From Bacillota bacterium (GTDB lineage Bacteria > Bacillota > Clostridia > Christensenellales > Aristaeellaceae): a DNA stretch of 64,000 bases. Under the pieces are notes generated by a model, which had not been told where the DNA came from, did not search any database, and saw only the letters and a list, made by a program, of their open reading frames with translations. The position numbers were made by a program, and so were the translations under genes. Shown one piece after another: positions 53,579 to 62,052 of this stretch (the stretch's first letter is position 1; each line of letters begins with the position of its first letter). The stretch spans positions 1-64,000 of the forward strand of contig CAUJDI010000063.1 of the NCBI GenBank assembly GCA_963169565.1, read 5' to 3'.

Positions 53579-54434
53579 CCGTGCCTCCGCCGGGGGCTTC
53601 CAGCGTGATCCGTCCCAGGAGGCCCGCGCGGAACTCATCCAGCACGCAGACGGCCCCCCGTTCCAGATCCTTCTCACCGCCTTTGAGCAGAAAGCCTCTG
53701 GACATACAGATCATCTCTATCAAAGCCTGCCCCCGCAGCGTATCGTCCTTGATCAGGTAGCGGGAAACGACGCCCTCAGGCGCGATGAGCATCAATTCAT
53801 CCAGCAGCTGCATGGAAAGGTTGTAGACGTCCAGTACTTCATCCCGTATCGCGGCGATGTATGCCAGCCTGCGGGCGGCGACCGGATCATCCAGCTTCGG
53901 CCATAGCAATCCGGGGGTGTCCAGCAGCTCAAGCATCGGCGCGGCCTGGATCCATTGCGGGGCGCGGGTGACGCCCGGCCTGTCCTGCACCCTGAAGGCA
54001 GCCCGCCCCGCCAGAAGATTGATCAGCGTGCTCTTTCCGACGTTCGGCACGCCCAGGATCATCGCGCGGACGGGCTTGGCGATACCGCGCGCTTTTGCCC
54101 GCAGACTTGTCTCTTCTGTCAGTTTCTCAAGCGCTTTGAGGATCTGCGGCTTGCCGCTGCCCATTTTGATCGCCATGGAGGTCTGGCCTTGCTGCCGGAA
54201 GAAACCAAGCCATTTCGAGGTCATCTCCGGATCTGCAAGGTCTGCCTTGTTCAGCAGCAGCAGGGACGGTTTGTTCCGCGTCAGGTCATCGATTTCCGGA
54301 TTCCGGCTCGACAGCGGAAGCCGGGCGTCGCAGATCTCGATCACCGCGTCCACGCGCTTGAGCTGTTCCAGCAGCAGGCGCCGTGCCTTTGCCATGTGGC
54401 CCGGATACCAGGCGATCACCTGCTGCAACTGCAT
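53565..54434 (-). CDS. rbgA: Ribosome biogenesis GTPase RbgA (YlqF)
   Basis: Circularly permuted GTPase needed for late 50S assembly (about 289 residues). Motif order G4-G1-G3 is visible: LLLNKADL, then GVPNVGKSTLINLL, then LDTPGLLWPK, after the N-terminal signature WYPGHMAKARR. The ATG at 54434 lies only two bases after a GGGAGG; a TTG at 54428 (MQQVIAWYPG) has the better 8-base spacing and could be the true start. First gene of the rbgA-rnhB-yraN-GT-yifB-dprA-topA-trmFO-hslV-hslU run; no clear promoter was found upstream of it. Confidence 0.94.
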   Translation of the reverse strand: MQLQQVIAWYPGHMAKARRLLLEQLKRVDAVIEICDARLPLSSRNPEIDDLTRNKPSLLLLNKADLADPEMTSKWLGFFRQQGQTSMAIKMGSGKPQILKALEKLTEETSLRAKARGIAKPVRAMILGVPNVGKSTLINLLAGRAAFRVQDRPGVTRAPQWIQAAPMLELLDTPGLLWPKLDDPVAARRLAYIAAIRDEVLDVYNLSMQLLDELMLIAPEGVVSRYLIKDDTLRGQALIEMICMSRGFLLKGGEKDLERGAVCVLDEFRAGLLGRITLEAPGGGTVDEG

Positions 54435-54506
54435 ATCCTCCCTTGATGGATGAATAAAAAATACCATGCTTTCACACCGTTTGCAAGAAAGCGGGGCTCA
54501 TGGCGG

Positions 54507-54536
54507 TTGACACCTGACAAATCCCGATGATAAGAT
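54507..54536 (+). promoter_or_regulatory. Sigma-A promoter of pheST
   Basis: Perfect TTGACA, 18-base spacer, TAAGAT. Transcription would start near 54543, at the 5' edge of the T-box leader. Confidence 0.7.
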
Positions 54537-54544
54537 GGGCCATC

Positions 54545-54770
54545 AGCTTTGACGAAGGACAACCCCCTGGCAGGAGCGCCCGTCAGAGAGGGCGGCAGCA
54601 GCTGAAAGCCGCCCGGTGCGCTTTGGGGCATTCACTTCCGAGCCGCCCGGCAGAACAGAGTAAGCCGGGCCGTTGACCCGCGTTAGGGGATGAAGCGCGC
54701 AGATGCGCGAAAATTGGGTGGTACCACGCTGAACAGGCGTCCCATGCGAAGGCATGGGCGCTTTTTTTGG
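54545..54770 (+). promoter_or_regulatory. T-box leader of pheS-pheT (tRNA-Phe sensing)
   Basis: The leader contains the T-box sequence TGGGTGGTACCACG (54715-54728), which pairs with the tRNA acceptor end, preceded by a long stem I with an AGAGAG element near 54591 and a hairpin GGCGGC/GCCGCC. A TTC triplet (54636-54638) in the CACTTCCGAG internal loop is the likely Phe specifier codon. An intrinsic terminator follows (54737-54768). Uncharged tRNA-Phe should favour antitermination and raise PheRS synthesis. The 54468-54544 part holds only the promoter. Confidence 0.92.
54737..54768 (+). terminator. T-box-controlled terminator
   Basis: Stem GCGTCCCATGC / GCATGGGCGC (one bulged base) with a 4-base loop and seven T residues, 12 bases before the pheS start. 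Its 5' arm is next to the T-box sequence, as required for the antiterminator switch. Confidence 0.9.
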
Positions 54771-54780
54771 AGGCTGAATC

Positions 54781-55818
54781 ATGCAGGAACGGTTAAGGAT
54801 CCTCAAGGCATCGGCAGAGGCGGCAATTTCGGCCGCTGAAAACGCGGAAACCCTCACAGAGATCAGGCATCAGTACCTTGGGAAAAAGGGCGAACTGACC
54901 CTCATCCTCAAGGAGCTTGGCAGCCTTGACCCGGAGGAGAGAAAACAGATCGGGAAGGCGGCCAATGAGGTCAAGCAGGCCATCACCGACATTTTAGCCC
55001 TGCGGGAAGAAACGCTTGTCGGCGAGGGATCCTGCATCCAGGGAGCGATCGACCTGACGCTGCCCGGCCTTCCCCCGGTTTCAGGCGGGCTGCATCCCGT
55101 TACACAGATGTGCTATGACCTCAACGACGCGTTCCTTTCCCTCGGGTTCGAGGTCTTTTCCGAGGATGAGATCACCAGCGAGAAATATGGCTTTGACAAC
55201 CTGAACTTCCCCCCGGATCATCCTGCGCGGGATACGATGGATACCTATTGGCTGGCAGGCTGTGAAGAGAAGGCCGGGGCCGAGCGGCTCTGCCTGCGGC
55301 CGCATCTGACCGGCGCGAGCGTCAGGTATCTGAAGAAGCACGGCGCGCCTGCCCGCTTCGTTTATCCGGGCAGGGTGTACCGAAACGAGAATACGGACGC
55401 CCGGCATGAACGCGCTTTTTTCCAGTATGAAGCGCTGATCGTCGAGAAGGATTTCGCGTTCGCTTCAGGACAGCTCCTGATGCGCACCATCCTTGAAAAA
55501 GTGTTCGGGAGGGCTGTTGACATCCGCATGAGGGCAGGATTCTTCCCCTTTGTGGAACCGGGGTTTGAGATCGACATGAAATGCCTCGTCTGCGGCGGCA
55601 AGGGATGCAAGGTCTGCAAGCACGTCGGCTGGATCGAGGTGATGCCGGGCGGCACGCCGCATCCAAACGTCCTCAGGGCAGCGGGCCTTGACCCTGATGT
55701 CTGGTCCGGCTTTTACATCAACATCGGCCTGGACCGGCTGGTCATGATGCGCTACGGCGTTGACGACGTACGCCTGTTCCACAGCGGGGACCTCCGCTTC
55801 CTCAGTCAGTTCAGATAA
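54781..55818 (+). CDS. pheS: Phenylalanine-tRNA ligase alpha subunit
   Basis: Catalytic subunit of the (alpha-beta)2 synthetase that charges tRNA-Phe, 345 residues. After the N-terminal coiled coil (YLGKKGELTLILKELGSL), class II motif 2 (FVYPGRVYRNENTDARHERAF) and motif 3 (NIGLDRLVMMRYGVDDVR) are clear. A CLVCGGKGCKVCKHVGW zinc-like knuckle typical of Firmicutes PheS is present. GGAGG stands seven bases before the ATG, right after the T-box terminator. Confidence 0.97.
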   Translation: MQERLRILKASAEAAISAAENAETLTEIRHQYLGKKGELTLILKELGSLDPEERKQIGKAANEVKQAITDILALREETLVGEGSCIQGAIDLTLPGLPPVSGGLHPVTQMCYDLNDAFLSLGFEVFSEDEITSEKYGFDNLNFPPDHPARDTMDTYWLAGCEEKAGAERLCLRPHLTGASVRYLKKHGAPARFVYPGRVYRNENTDARHERAFFQYEALIVEKDFAFASGQLLMRTILEKVFGRAVDIRMRAGFFPFVEPGFEIDMKCLVCGGKGCKVCKHVGWIEVMPGGTPHPNVLRAAGLDPDVWSGFYINIGLDRLVMMRYGVDDVRLFHSGDLRFLSQFR

Positions 55819-55830
55819 GGGGGAAAAGAT

Positions 55831-58245
55831 ATGAAGGTTTCGCTCAACTGGCTGCGCCAATATGTAGAGCTCCCCGGGAGCCTGACAATAGATCAGCTTT
55901 GCCATGACCTGACCATGAGAACGGTCGAGGTGGAAGGCGCGGAAAGCCCGGCCAAAGCGCTGGAAGGGATCGCCGCAGGCGTCATCACCGGCATCCAGCC
56001 CCATCCGCAGGCGGACATGCTCAGGGTATGCCAGGTCGACGTCGGCATGCCCGAACCTGCCGTCATCGTTTGCGGCGGGAGCAACGTCCGCATCGGCATG
56101 ACGGTCGCCGTCGCGCTGCCCGGCGCCAGGGTCCGTTGGCACGGGGAAGGCGAGCCGGTCGTCATCAAGCCGACAAAGCTCCGCGGCGTAAAGAGCGGGG
56201 GGATGATCTGCGCGGCGTCTGAAATGGAGCTGGACGGCCTGTTCCCCGAGGGCGGGGAGCATGAGATCCTGGACCTGTCCGATTTCCCCGCGAAGCCGGG
56301 GGATCCTGTCGCCCTGGTGCTGGGCCTTGATGATATCGTGCTTGAGATCGACAACAAATCCCTGACCAATCGCCCGGACCTCTGGGGGCATTACGGGATC
56401 GCCAGGGAACTTTCCGCCATCTATGCCTGCCCCCTGAAACCGCTGCCCGCCTTTGTCAGGCCGAACGGACTGCCGGAGTATCCCGTGAGCATCCTCAGCA
56501 CGCAAAGATGCCGCCGCTATGCCGGCCTGGTCTATGAAGGCCTCGATAATGCCCTCTCCCCTTACTGGCTGAGGCTGGCGCTGTGGACCGCGGGGGTGCG
56601 CCCCATCAGCAGCCTGGTGGACATCACCAACTACACCATGCTGGCCGTCGGGCAGCCGACGCATGGATTTGACCGGAACAGTGTCCGCCGTGAGATCATC
56701 GTCCGCAACGCCCGCAGCGGCGAGCAGCTGACTTTGCTGGACGGGCAGACGCTGAAACTGACGCCGGAGGACCTGGTGATCTGCGATACGGAAGAGCCCG
56801 TCGCCCTGGCGGGCATCATGGGCGGACAGAGGGACTCCATCCTCGAAGACACAGGCGAAATGCTGCTGGAAATCGCCAACTTTGAGCCGATCGGCATCCG
56901 CCGCAGCGCGGGCCGCTTCCAGATCCGCACGGAGTCCGCCATCCGCAATGAAAAGGGGCTTGACCCCCAGCGGGTCGACCTGGCGATGACGGTGGCGGAC
57001 GGCCTGATCCGCAAGCTTTATCCCGAAGCGAAACTGACCGCCTTCACCGACAGGTATCCGGTCAGGGCCGAGGAACTGAAGATCCATGTCAAGCCGGACT
57101 GGCTCAGCACCCGGCTTGGCAGGGAGCTTGGCCTCCAGCAGATCAGCGGCCTGCTCACGCCGCTGGGATTTGATATCATGAGGGAGTCTGACGGGCTGAG
57201 CGTCACCGTCCCTTCCTGGCGCGCGACCGGGGACATCAAGTACCAGGATGACATTCTGGAAGAGGTCGCCCGGATGATCGGCTACGACCAGTTTGATTTC
57301 ATCCCGCCGGCCGTTCTGCTCACCGGGGCCGTCAGTCAGCCCAGGGTGCTGCTGGAGAGAAGGATCCGCGAGTACCTCTCCTTCCAGTGCGGCATGCAGG
57401 AAGTCTTCACCTATCCCTGGGTGAGCCGGAAATACATTGCCGCCGCCGGCATCCAGCCGGAAAACTGCCTGCAGTTGGCCACGCCGCCCTCGCCGGATAC
57501 CGCCTGCCTGCGGCCGTCGCTGGTTCCGGGGCTGTTGGCGACCGCGGCGCTGAATATGAAATATTTCGATGATTTCAGCATCTATGAGATGACCCAGGTC
57601 TTCGCCCAGGGCAGCACCCATCCAAGCGAGGCGGGCGAATCCCTCCCCTTGCAGCGTAAATTCCTCGCCGCGGGCTTTGTCGGCGCGGACCCGAGGACCC
57701 TGTTCAGGACGGCAAAGGGTGTCCTTGAGTGTCTCCCCCGCGCCGTGATGGCCGAGCCCTTGAGCTTTGAGCAAAGGGATAAACCAGACTGGGCCGATCA
57801 GAAAGCATGGCTGAACATCCTGTTGAGCGGGGAGGTCATCGGTTCCCTGGGGATCGTTGCCCGAAAAACTGCCCGTGCTGCGGACATGAAGAGGGGGCAG
57901 ATGGCGCTGTTTGAGATCAATGCCGACATGATCCTTCCCCTGCCTTCCCGCAGCAACAAGTTTGAAAGTCTGCCCCTGTATCCCCTGGTGGAGCAGGATT
58001 TCTCCGTGACCCTTGACGAGAGCGTCTCCTGGGAGCGGATCACCGCCCTGATCCAGGGATACGTGAAGAGCATCGGCTTCATTGAGGAATACAGGGGGAA
58101 ACAGATCCCGGAGGGGAAAAAGTCCATCATGTTCCGGGTCCGCTTCGGCTCAGAAGCGGGGACGATGACAGCCGCGCAGATCGATGAGAAGATGCGCAGC
58201 ATCATCAAGAAACTGGGCAGCCTGGGCGGCGAGGTCCGCAGATGA
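55831..58245 (+). CDS. pheT: Phenylalanine-tRNA ligase beta subunit
   Basis: Beta subunit of PheRS, 804 residues. Domains in order: an OB-fold tRNA-binding EMAP-like domain (about 40-150; VCGGSNVRIGMTVAVALPGA), the B3/B4 editing domain that removes mischarged Tyr (about 210-380; VDITNYTMLAVGQPTHGFD), the B5 domain, a catalytic-like core (DDILEEVARMIGYD, LRPSLVPGLL) and the C-terminal ferredoxin-like anticodon-binding domain (PLVEQDFSVTLDESVSW). It follows pheS by 12 bases and ends at a strong terminator. Confidence 0.97.
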   Translation: MKVSLNWLRQYVELPGSLTIDQLCHDLTMRTVEVEGAESPAKALEGIAAGVITGIQPHPQADMLRVCQVDVGMPEPAVIVCGGSNVRIGMTVAVALPGARVRWHGEGEPVVIKPTKLRGVKSGGMICAASEMELDGLFPEGGEHEILDLSDFPAKPGDPVALVLGLDDIVLEIDNKSLTNRPDLWGHYGIARELSAIYACPLKPLPAFVRPNGLPEYPVSILSTQRCRRYAGLVYEGLDNALSPYWLRLALWTAGVRPISSLVDITNYTMLAVGQPTHGFDRNSVRREIIVRNARSGEQLTLLDGQTLKLTPEDLVICDTEEPVALAGIMGGQRDSILEDTGEMLLEIANFEPIGIRRSAGRFQIRTESAIRNEKGLDPQRVDLAMTVADGLIRKLYPEAKLTAFTDRYPVRAEELKIHVKPDWLSTRLGRELGLQQISGLLTPLGFDIMRESDGLSVTVPSWRATGDIKYQDDILEEVARMIGYDQFDFIPPAVLLTGAVSQPRVLLERRIREYLSFQCGMQEVFTYPWVSRKYIAAAGIQPENCLQLATPPSPDTACLRPSLVPGLLATAALNMKYFDDFSIYEMTQVFAQGSTHPSEAGESLPLQRKFLAAGFVGADPRTLFRTAKGVLECLPRAVMAEPLSFEQRDKPDWADQKAWLNILLSGEVIGSLGIVARKTARAADMKRGQMALFEINADMILPLPSRSNKFESLPLYPLVEQDFSVTLDESVSWERITALIQGYVKSIGFIEEYRGKQIPEGKKSIMFRVRFGSEAGTMTAAQIDEKMRSIIKKLGSLGGEVRR

Positions 58246-58285
58246 CCGGCTTCATCATCAGATAGGAACAGATCCCATCAACCGG

Positions 58286-58316
58286 CAAGCCGCCCCGGCA
58301 GAGGCGGCTTGTTTAT
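58286..58316 (+). terminator. Terminator of the pheST operon
   Basis: Nine-bp stem CAAGCCGCC / GGCGGCTTG with an 8-base loop, followed by a T-rich tail (TTTATTCAATTTTTT). Confidence 0.85.
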
Positions 58317-58334
58317 TCAATTTTTTCTCCCTGC

Positions 58335-59171
58335 TCAGATGTTCAGGCTTTGCGCTTCGGGCAGCGTATCGATCACGGCGTCCATCAGCTTTTTGAAGGT
58401 TCCCTTCACCGCCTCGCCGGCCGCCAGCACTTCCTCATGGTTAATGGGAGCGTCCAGGATCCCTGCCGCCATGTTGGTAACGCTGCTGATCCCAAGCACC
58501 CGCATCCCGCAGTGCCTGGCGACGATGGTCTCCGGCACCGTGGACATCCCCACCAGGTCCGCTCCCAGGATGCGCACCATCCGGATCTCCGCCGGGGTTT
58601 CAAAGCAGGGGCCGTTCATCCAGCAGTAAATGCCGCTCTTGACGTCGATCCCGAGTTTCTGCCCCTCCCTTACGGCAATGCGCCTTAATTCAGGATCATA
58701 GGCGAAGGTCATGTCGGGAAAGCGGGGGCCGAAATGATCAAGGTTCCTGCCCCTTAAGGGATTGCGTCCGGACAGGTTGATAAAATCCTCAAGCACGACC
58801 AGGTCTCCGGGCCGGTATCCCTCATTGACTGCCCCTGCGGCATTGGTGATGATCAGGGTCTTCACCCCCAACAGGCTCATCACGCGCACCGGCAGGGTGA
58901 CCTTGTCCATGCTGTACCCTTCATAGCTGTGAAACCTGCCCGACATCACCAGCACCCGTTTGTCCCTGACCGTGCCGACCACGAACTTCCCCGCGTGGCC
59001 CGGAACCGTGGAAACAGGAAAGGAGGGGATCTCGGCATAATTGATTTCTGAAGGCTCCATCAGCTGCTCCTCATACCCTCCCAGGCCGCTGCCCAGGATG
59101 ACCGCGACCTCCGCCGGTCCGCAGCTGTTCAAAACGGCGTTTGCCGCCTTCCTGATGCTTTTCATGTCCAT
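58335..59171 (-). CDS. punA: Purine-nucleoside phosphorylase
   Basis: Phosphorolyses inosine and guanosine to free base and ribose-1-phosphate. About 278 residues, of the trimeric PNP-I class by motifs: ILGSGLGG, VMSGRFHSYEGY, ITNAAGAVNEGY, NGPCFETPAEIRM and VGMSTVPE. The ATG at 59171 has GGAGG and shares a base with the deoB stop. Together with the upstream deoB it converts nucleosides to ribose-5-phosphate for use as carbon source or salvage. Confidence 0.95.
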   Translation of the reverse strand: MDMKSIRKAANAVLNSCGPAEVAVILGSGLGGYEEQLMEPSEINYAEIPSFPVSTVPGHAGKFVVGTVRDKRVLVMSGRFHSYEGYSMDKVTLPVRVMSLLGVKTLIITNAAGAVNEGYRPGDLVVLEDFINLSGRNPLRGRNLDHFGPRFPDMTFAYDPELRRIAVREGQKLGIDVKSGIYCWMNGPCFETPAEIRMVRILGADLVGMSTVPETIVARHCGMRVLGISSVTNMAAGILDAPINHEEVLAAGEAVKGTFKKLMDAVIDTLPEAQSLNI

Positions 59172-60343
59172 CAAGATAAATCCTCCAGTTCCTTCATGAA
59201 AGAGTCCGCGCCGTAGCGTGCCGCCAGTCCAAAGTATTCAGCGATCGTCGCGGCGACGTCCGCGAAAGTTCCACGGTCACCCAGATGCAAGTGACGCTTC
59301 GCTCCCCTCCGCCAGGCGAGCAGGGGCGCGTATTCCCGGGTGTGGTCTGTGCCGCGGAAGGTCGGATCGCACCCGTGGTCCGCCGTGATCAGAAGCAGGT
59401 CGCCCTCCCCCATTTTGGACAGGAGTTCGGGCACAGCAGCGTCAAAATCCGCCAGGGCTTCCGCGTAGCTCCTTACGTCCCTGCGATGGCCGTACACCAT
59501 GTCAAAATCAACCAGGTTGACAAAGAGCAGGCCGTTGAAGTCCCGGTCAAGGAATTTCATCATCGCCGCCATGCAGGCCCTGTTCCCCGCGGCATGGTCG
59601 CTTTCGGTGATGCCGCGGCCCGCGAAGATGTCCTCGATCTTTCCCACGCCGATCACGTCATGCCCGGCGGCCTTGAGGTCATCCAGGATCGTCCTCCCGG
59701 TCGGCTCCAGCGAGAAATCCTTCCGCGCCGCCGTCCGCTTGAACGCTCCGGCCCCCTCTCCCTCGAATGGACGCGCGATCACCCGGCCGACGGCGAGGTC
59801 CCCGGTGAGCATGGTACGGGCGGTCCTGCACATCTCATAGAGATGTTTATTTGAAATGATCTTTTCATTCGCCGCGATCTGAAAGACGGAATCCGCGGAG
59901 GTGTACACGATGGGGAACCCGGTGCGCAGATGCTCCTCACCCAGTTCATCAAGGATGGCCGTTCCGCTGGCCGCTTTGTTCCCGATGGTTTTCCGGCCGA
60001 TCGCTTTTTCATACCGTTTGATGAAATCAACAGGGAATCCATCGGGGAAGGTCGGGAAAGGCTTTGCGGTCCAAAGCCCCGCGATCTCCCAATGCCCGGT
60101 CGTCGTATCCTTGCCCGCTGAGCGCTCCGCGAGCCTTGCGCTCAGGCCCCTCGCATTCTGATGCGGCGGCAGTCCGCTCTGGCTGATGTGGCCCAGACCA
60201 AGGCGCTCCAGGTTGGGCAGTCGCAGGCCGGTCGCGCGAACAGTATTCCCGATGGTATTGGCCCCCTCGTCCCCATAGGCGGCCGCATCCGGCAGCGAAC
60301 CCGCACCCACGGAATCCAGGACGATCAGCAGCACTCTTCTCAT
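59171..60343 (-). CDS. deoB: Phosphopentomutase
   Basis: Interconverts (deoxy)ribose-1-phosphate and -5-phosphate. The 390-residue alkaline-phosphatase-superfamily enzyme has the manganese-ligand motifs LDSVGAG, DTTTGHWEIAG, VDFDMVYGHRRD, ITADHGCDPT and TDHTREYAPLLAW. ATG with GGAGGG. It is the first gene of the deoB-punA pair and has a good promoter in the divergent intergenic region shared with the RNA methyltransferase gene. Confidence 0.96.
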   Translation of the reverse strand: MRRVLLIVLDSVGAGSLPDAAAYGDEGANTIGNTVRATGLRLPNLERLGLGHISQSGLPPHQNARGLSARLAERSAGKDTTTGHWEIAGLWTAKPFPTFPDGFPVDFIKRYEKAIGRKTIGNKAASGTAILDELGEEHLRTGFPIVYTSADSVFQIAANEKIISNKHLYEMCRTARTMLTGDLAVGRVIARPFEGEGAGAFKRTAARKDFSLEPTGRTILDDLKAAGHDVIGVGKIEDIFAGRGITESDHAAGNRACMAAMMKFLDRDFNGLLFVNLVDFDMVYGHRRDVRSYAEALADFDAAVPELLSKMGEGDLLLITADHGCDPTFRGTDHTREYAPLLAWRRGAKRHLHLGDRGTFADVAATIAEYFGLAARYGADSFMKELEDLS

Positions 60344-60361
60344 ATGTCACCCTCCGCGTGT

Positions 60362-60390
60362 ATCATAGCGGTTCCCGCGGATTTGAACAA
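60362..60390 (-). promoter_or_regulatory. Sigma-A promoter of deoB-punA
   Basis: Minus-strand TTGTTC, 17-base spacer, TATGAT, about 20 bases before the deoB start. Confidence 0.65.
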
Positions 60391-60412
60391 GGGTTATGCA
60401 AAAACGGAAGAA

Positions 60413-60424
60413 AGAGTATACTCT
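60413..60424. promoter_or_regulatory. Perfect 12-base palindrome between divergent genes
   Basis: AGAGTATACTCT, between deoB and the THUMP methyltransferase gene, 20 bases before the latter's start. Includes TATACT on both strands; may be an operator or part of a -10. Confidence 0.4.
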
Positions 60425-60443
60425 ATGTCCGTGAGGTGAACTG

Positions 60444-61550
60444 ATGGAATTTATCGCATCTTCAGCCTTCGGTCTGGAAGGCATCGTCAAAAAGGAACTG
60501 GCTGATCTTGGGATCAATGCCGTTGGCGAGCAGGGCGGCGCAAGATTTTCAACGGATATGGCGGGCGCGTTCAAAGCCAATCTCTGGCTGGACTGCACCG
60601 ACAGGGTCCTTCTGATCCTGAAGGAAGGAAAAGTCTTCAGCTTTCAGGAACTGTTCGATTTCGTCCAATCAGTCAGTTGGGAGGATGTCCTTCCGCGGAA
60701 CGCCTCGTTCCCGGTCAACGGCAATTGCGTGCGCAGCAAACTGATGAGCGTGAGCGATTGCCAAAGCATCACCAAGAAGGCGATCGTGGAGCGGCTCAGG
60801 CGAAAGTACCGCACAGACTGGTTCCCGGAAAACGGATCCAAATACCAGGTATCCATCACGATCCACAACGATTCGGCACGCCTGACGCTGGATACCTCCG
60901 GCGAAGCGCTCAACAGGAGGGGGTACCGCACCTGGGTCGGCGAAGCCCCCATCAGAGAGACCCTGGCCGCCGCGCTGGTGCGCCTCTCCCCCTGGCAGCC
61001 AGGTCAAACGCTGTACGATCCCTGCTGCGGGACGGGCACGCTGCTGATCGAGGCTGCCTTTCTGGCGTCTCACAGAGCGCCGGGCTTGAAGAGGGCCTTT
61101 GCGATGGAGGACTGGGCCATCACAGATCAGTCTTCCTGCCGGGAGATCCGAAATGAAGCGCAGAAGCGTTTTACACCTGACAGTATCGGGAGTATTTTCG
61201 GCAGCGACATTGACCCGGATGCGCTGGCGCTGTGCGGGAAACACATAGCGCAAGCCGGCTTGCCCGGCCTGATCCAGGTGAAGCGGATGGACCTGCGCGA
61301 CGTCAGGCTGCCAGATCACAGCCCCTGCTTTCTGACCAACCCGCCGTATGGGGAGCGTCTGGGTGACCGGAAAAAGTCAGCGGCGATCGCAGCGGTGCTG
61401 GGAGATATGCTTAGGAAGCACCCTGGCTCTGCCCTGTGCGTCATCACAGCCGACCCCGCATTTGAGCAGCACGCAAAAAGCCGCGCCGTATCGCGCAGAA
61501 GGCTGTACAACGGGCGGCTGGAATGCGAGTTTATCGTATTGCGCGGTTGA
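60444..61550 (+). CDS. THUMP-domain class I RNA methyltransferase (RlmL N-domain type, YpsC)
   Basis: A 368-residue SAM-dependent N2-guanine RNA methyltransferase. The N-terminal ferredoxin-like/THUMP region (about 1-155; MEFIASSAFGLEGIVKKEL) binds RNA. The catalytic Rossmann domain has DPCCGTGTLLIEAAF (SAM binding), GSDIDPDALALC and the target-base motif TNPPYGERLGD. It corresponds to the N-terminal part of E. coli RlmL (m2G2445 of 23S rRNA) and to B. subtilis YpsC. ATG with GAGGTGA. Confidence 0.93.
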   Translation: MEFIASSAFGLEGIVKKELADLGINAVGEQGGARFSTDMAGAFKANLWLDCTDRVLLILKEGKVFSFQELFDFVQSVSWEDVLPRNASFPVNGNCVRSKLMSVSDCQSITKKAIVERLRRKYRTDWFPENGSKYQVSITIHNDSARLTLDTSGEALNRRGYRTWVGEAPIRETLAAALVRLSPWQPGQTLYDPCCGTGTLLIEAAFLASHRAPGLKRAFAMEDWAITDQSSCREIRNEAQKRFTPDSIGSIFGSDIDPDALALCGKHIAQAGLPGLIQVKRMDLRDVRLPDHSPCFLTNPPYGERLGDRKKSAAIAAVLGDMLRKHPGSALCVITADPAFEQHAKSRAVSRRRLYNGRLECEFIVLRG

Positions 61551-61557
61551 CCCGAGG

Positions 61558-62052
61558 CTACTCGATCAGGGTCTCCGCCTCCGTAAACCCTTCCTGGGTC
61601 TCAGGCAGGCGGTCGCAGACCATCAGCCACGCGTCCTCGCCGTTGTCCTCATAATATTTCTTCCGCACTGATACCTGAATAAAGCCGAGCGAGCGGTACA
61701 GCGCGATGGCCGCCTGGTTGCTGACCCGCACTTCCAGGGTCATATACCGCACGCCGAGATTGGCCGCGTACTGCATCAACTCCCGCATCAGCATGCGGCC
61801 GATCCCTTTCCCCCGCTCAGCGCTTCTGACCGCCACGTTGGTGATGTGCCCCTCATCCAGGATGACGTGCGCCCCCGCGAACCCCAGTATCTGCCCGTCA
61901 CATTCAGCGACAAGATACCGCGCGACGGGGTTGACCGTCATCTCTGACTGGAAATCAGCAATCGGCCAGGGGTGCGCAAAGGTCTCCGCCTCAATGCGCG
62001 CTGCGTCCGGCGCGTCAGCGACAGTCATCCGGCGGATCTTAAGCCCTTCCAT
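61558..62052 (-). CDS. rimI: Ribosomal protein S18-alanine N-acetyltransferase RimI
   Basis: A 164-residue GNAT acetyltransferase that acetylates the N-terminus of S18 and possibly other proteins. The acetyl-CoA motif is VRSAERGKGIGRMLM, followed by YMTLEVRVSNQAAIALYRSLGF. Its 5' end overlaps tsaB by 14 bases. The order tsaE-tsaB-rimI is widespread in Firmicutes. Confidence 0.94.
   Translation of the reverse strand: MEGLKIRRMTVADAPDAARIEAETFAHPWPIADFQSEMTVNPVARYLVAECDGQILGFAGAHVILDEGHITNVAVRSAERGKGIGRMLMRELMQYAANLGVRYMTLEVRVSNQAAIALYRSLGFIQVSVRKKYYEDNGEDAWLMVCDRLPETQEGFTEAETLIE

Noticed and set aside
55465-57774. 769-residue minus-strand ORF opposite pheS/pheT
   Set aside because: Lies wholly antisense to pheS and pheT, with low-complexity Gly/Asp/Arg composition and no ribosome site; a codon-bias shadow.
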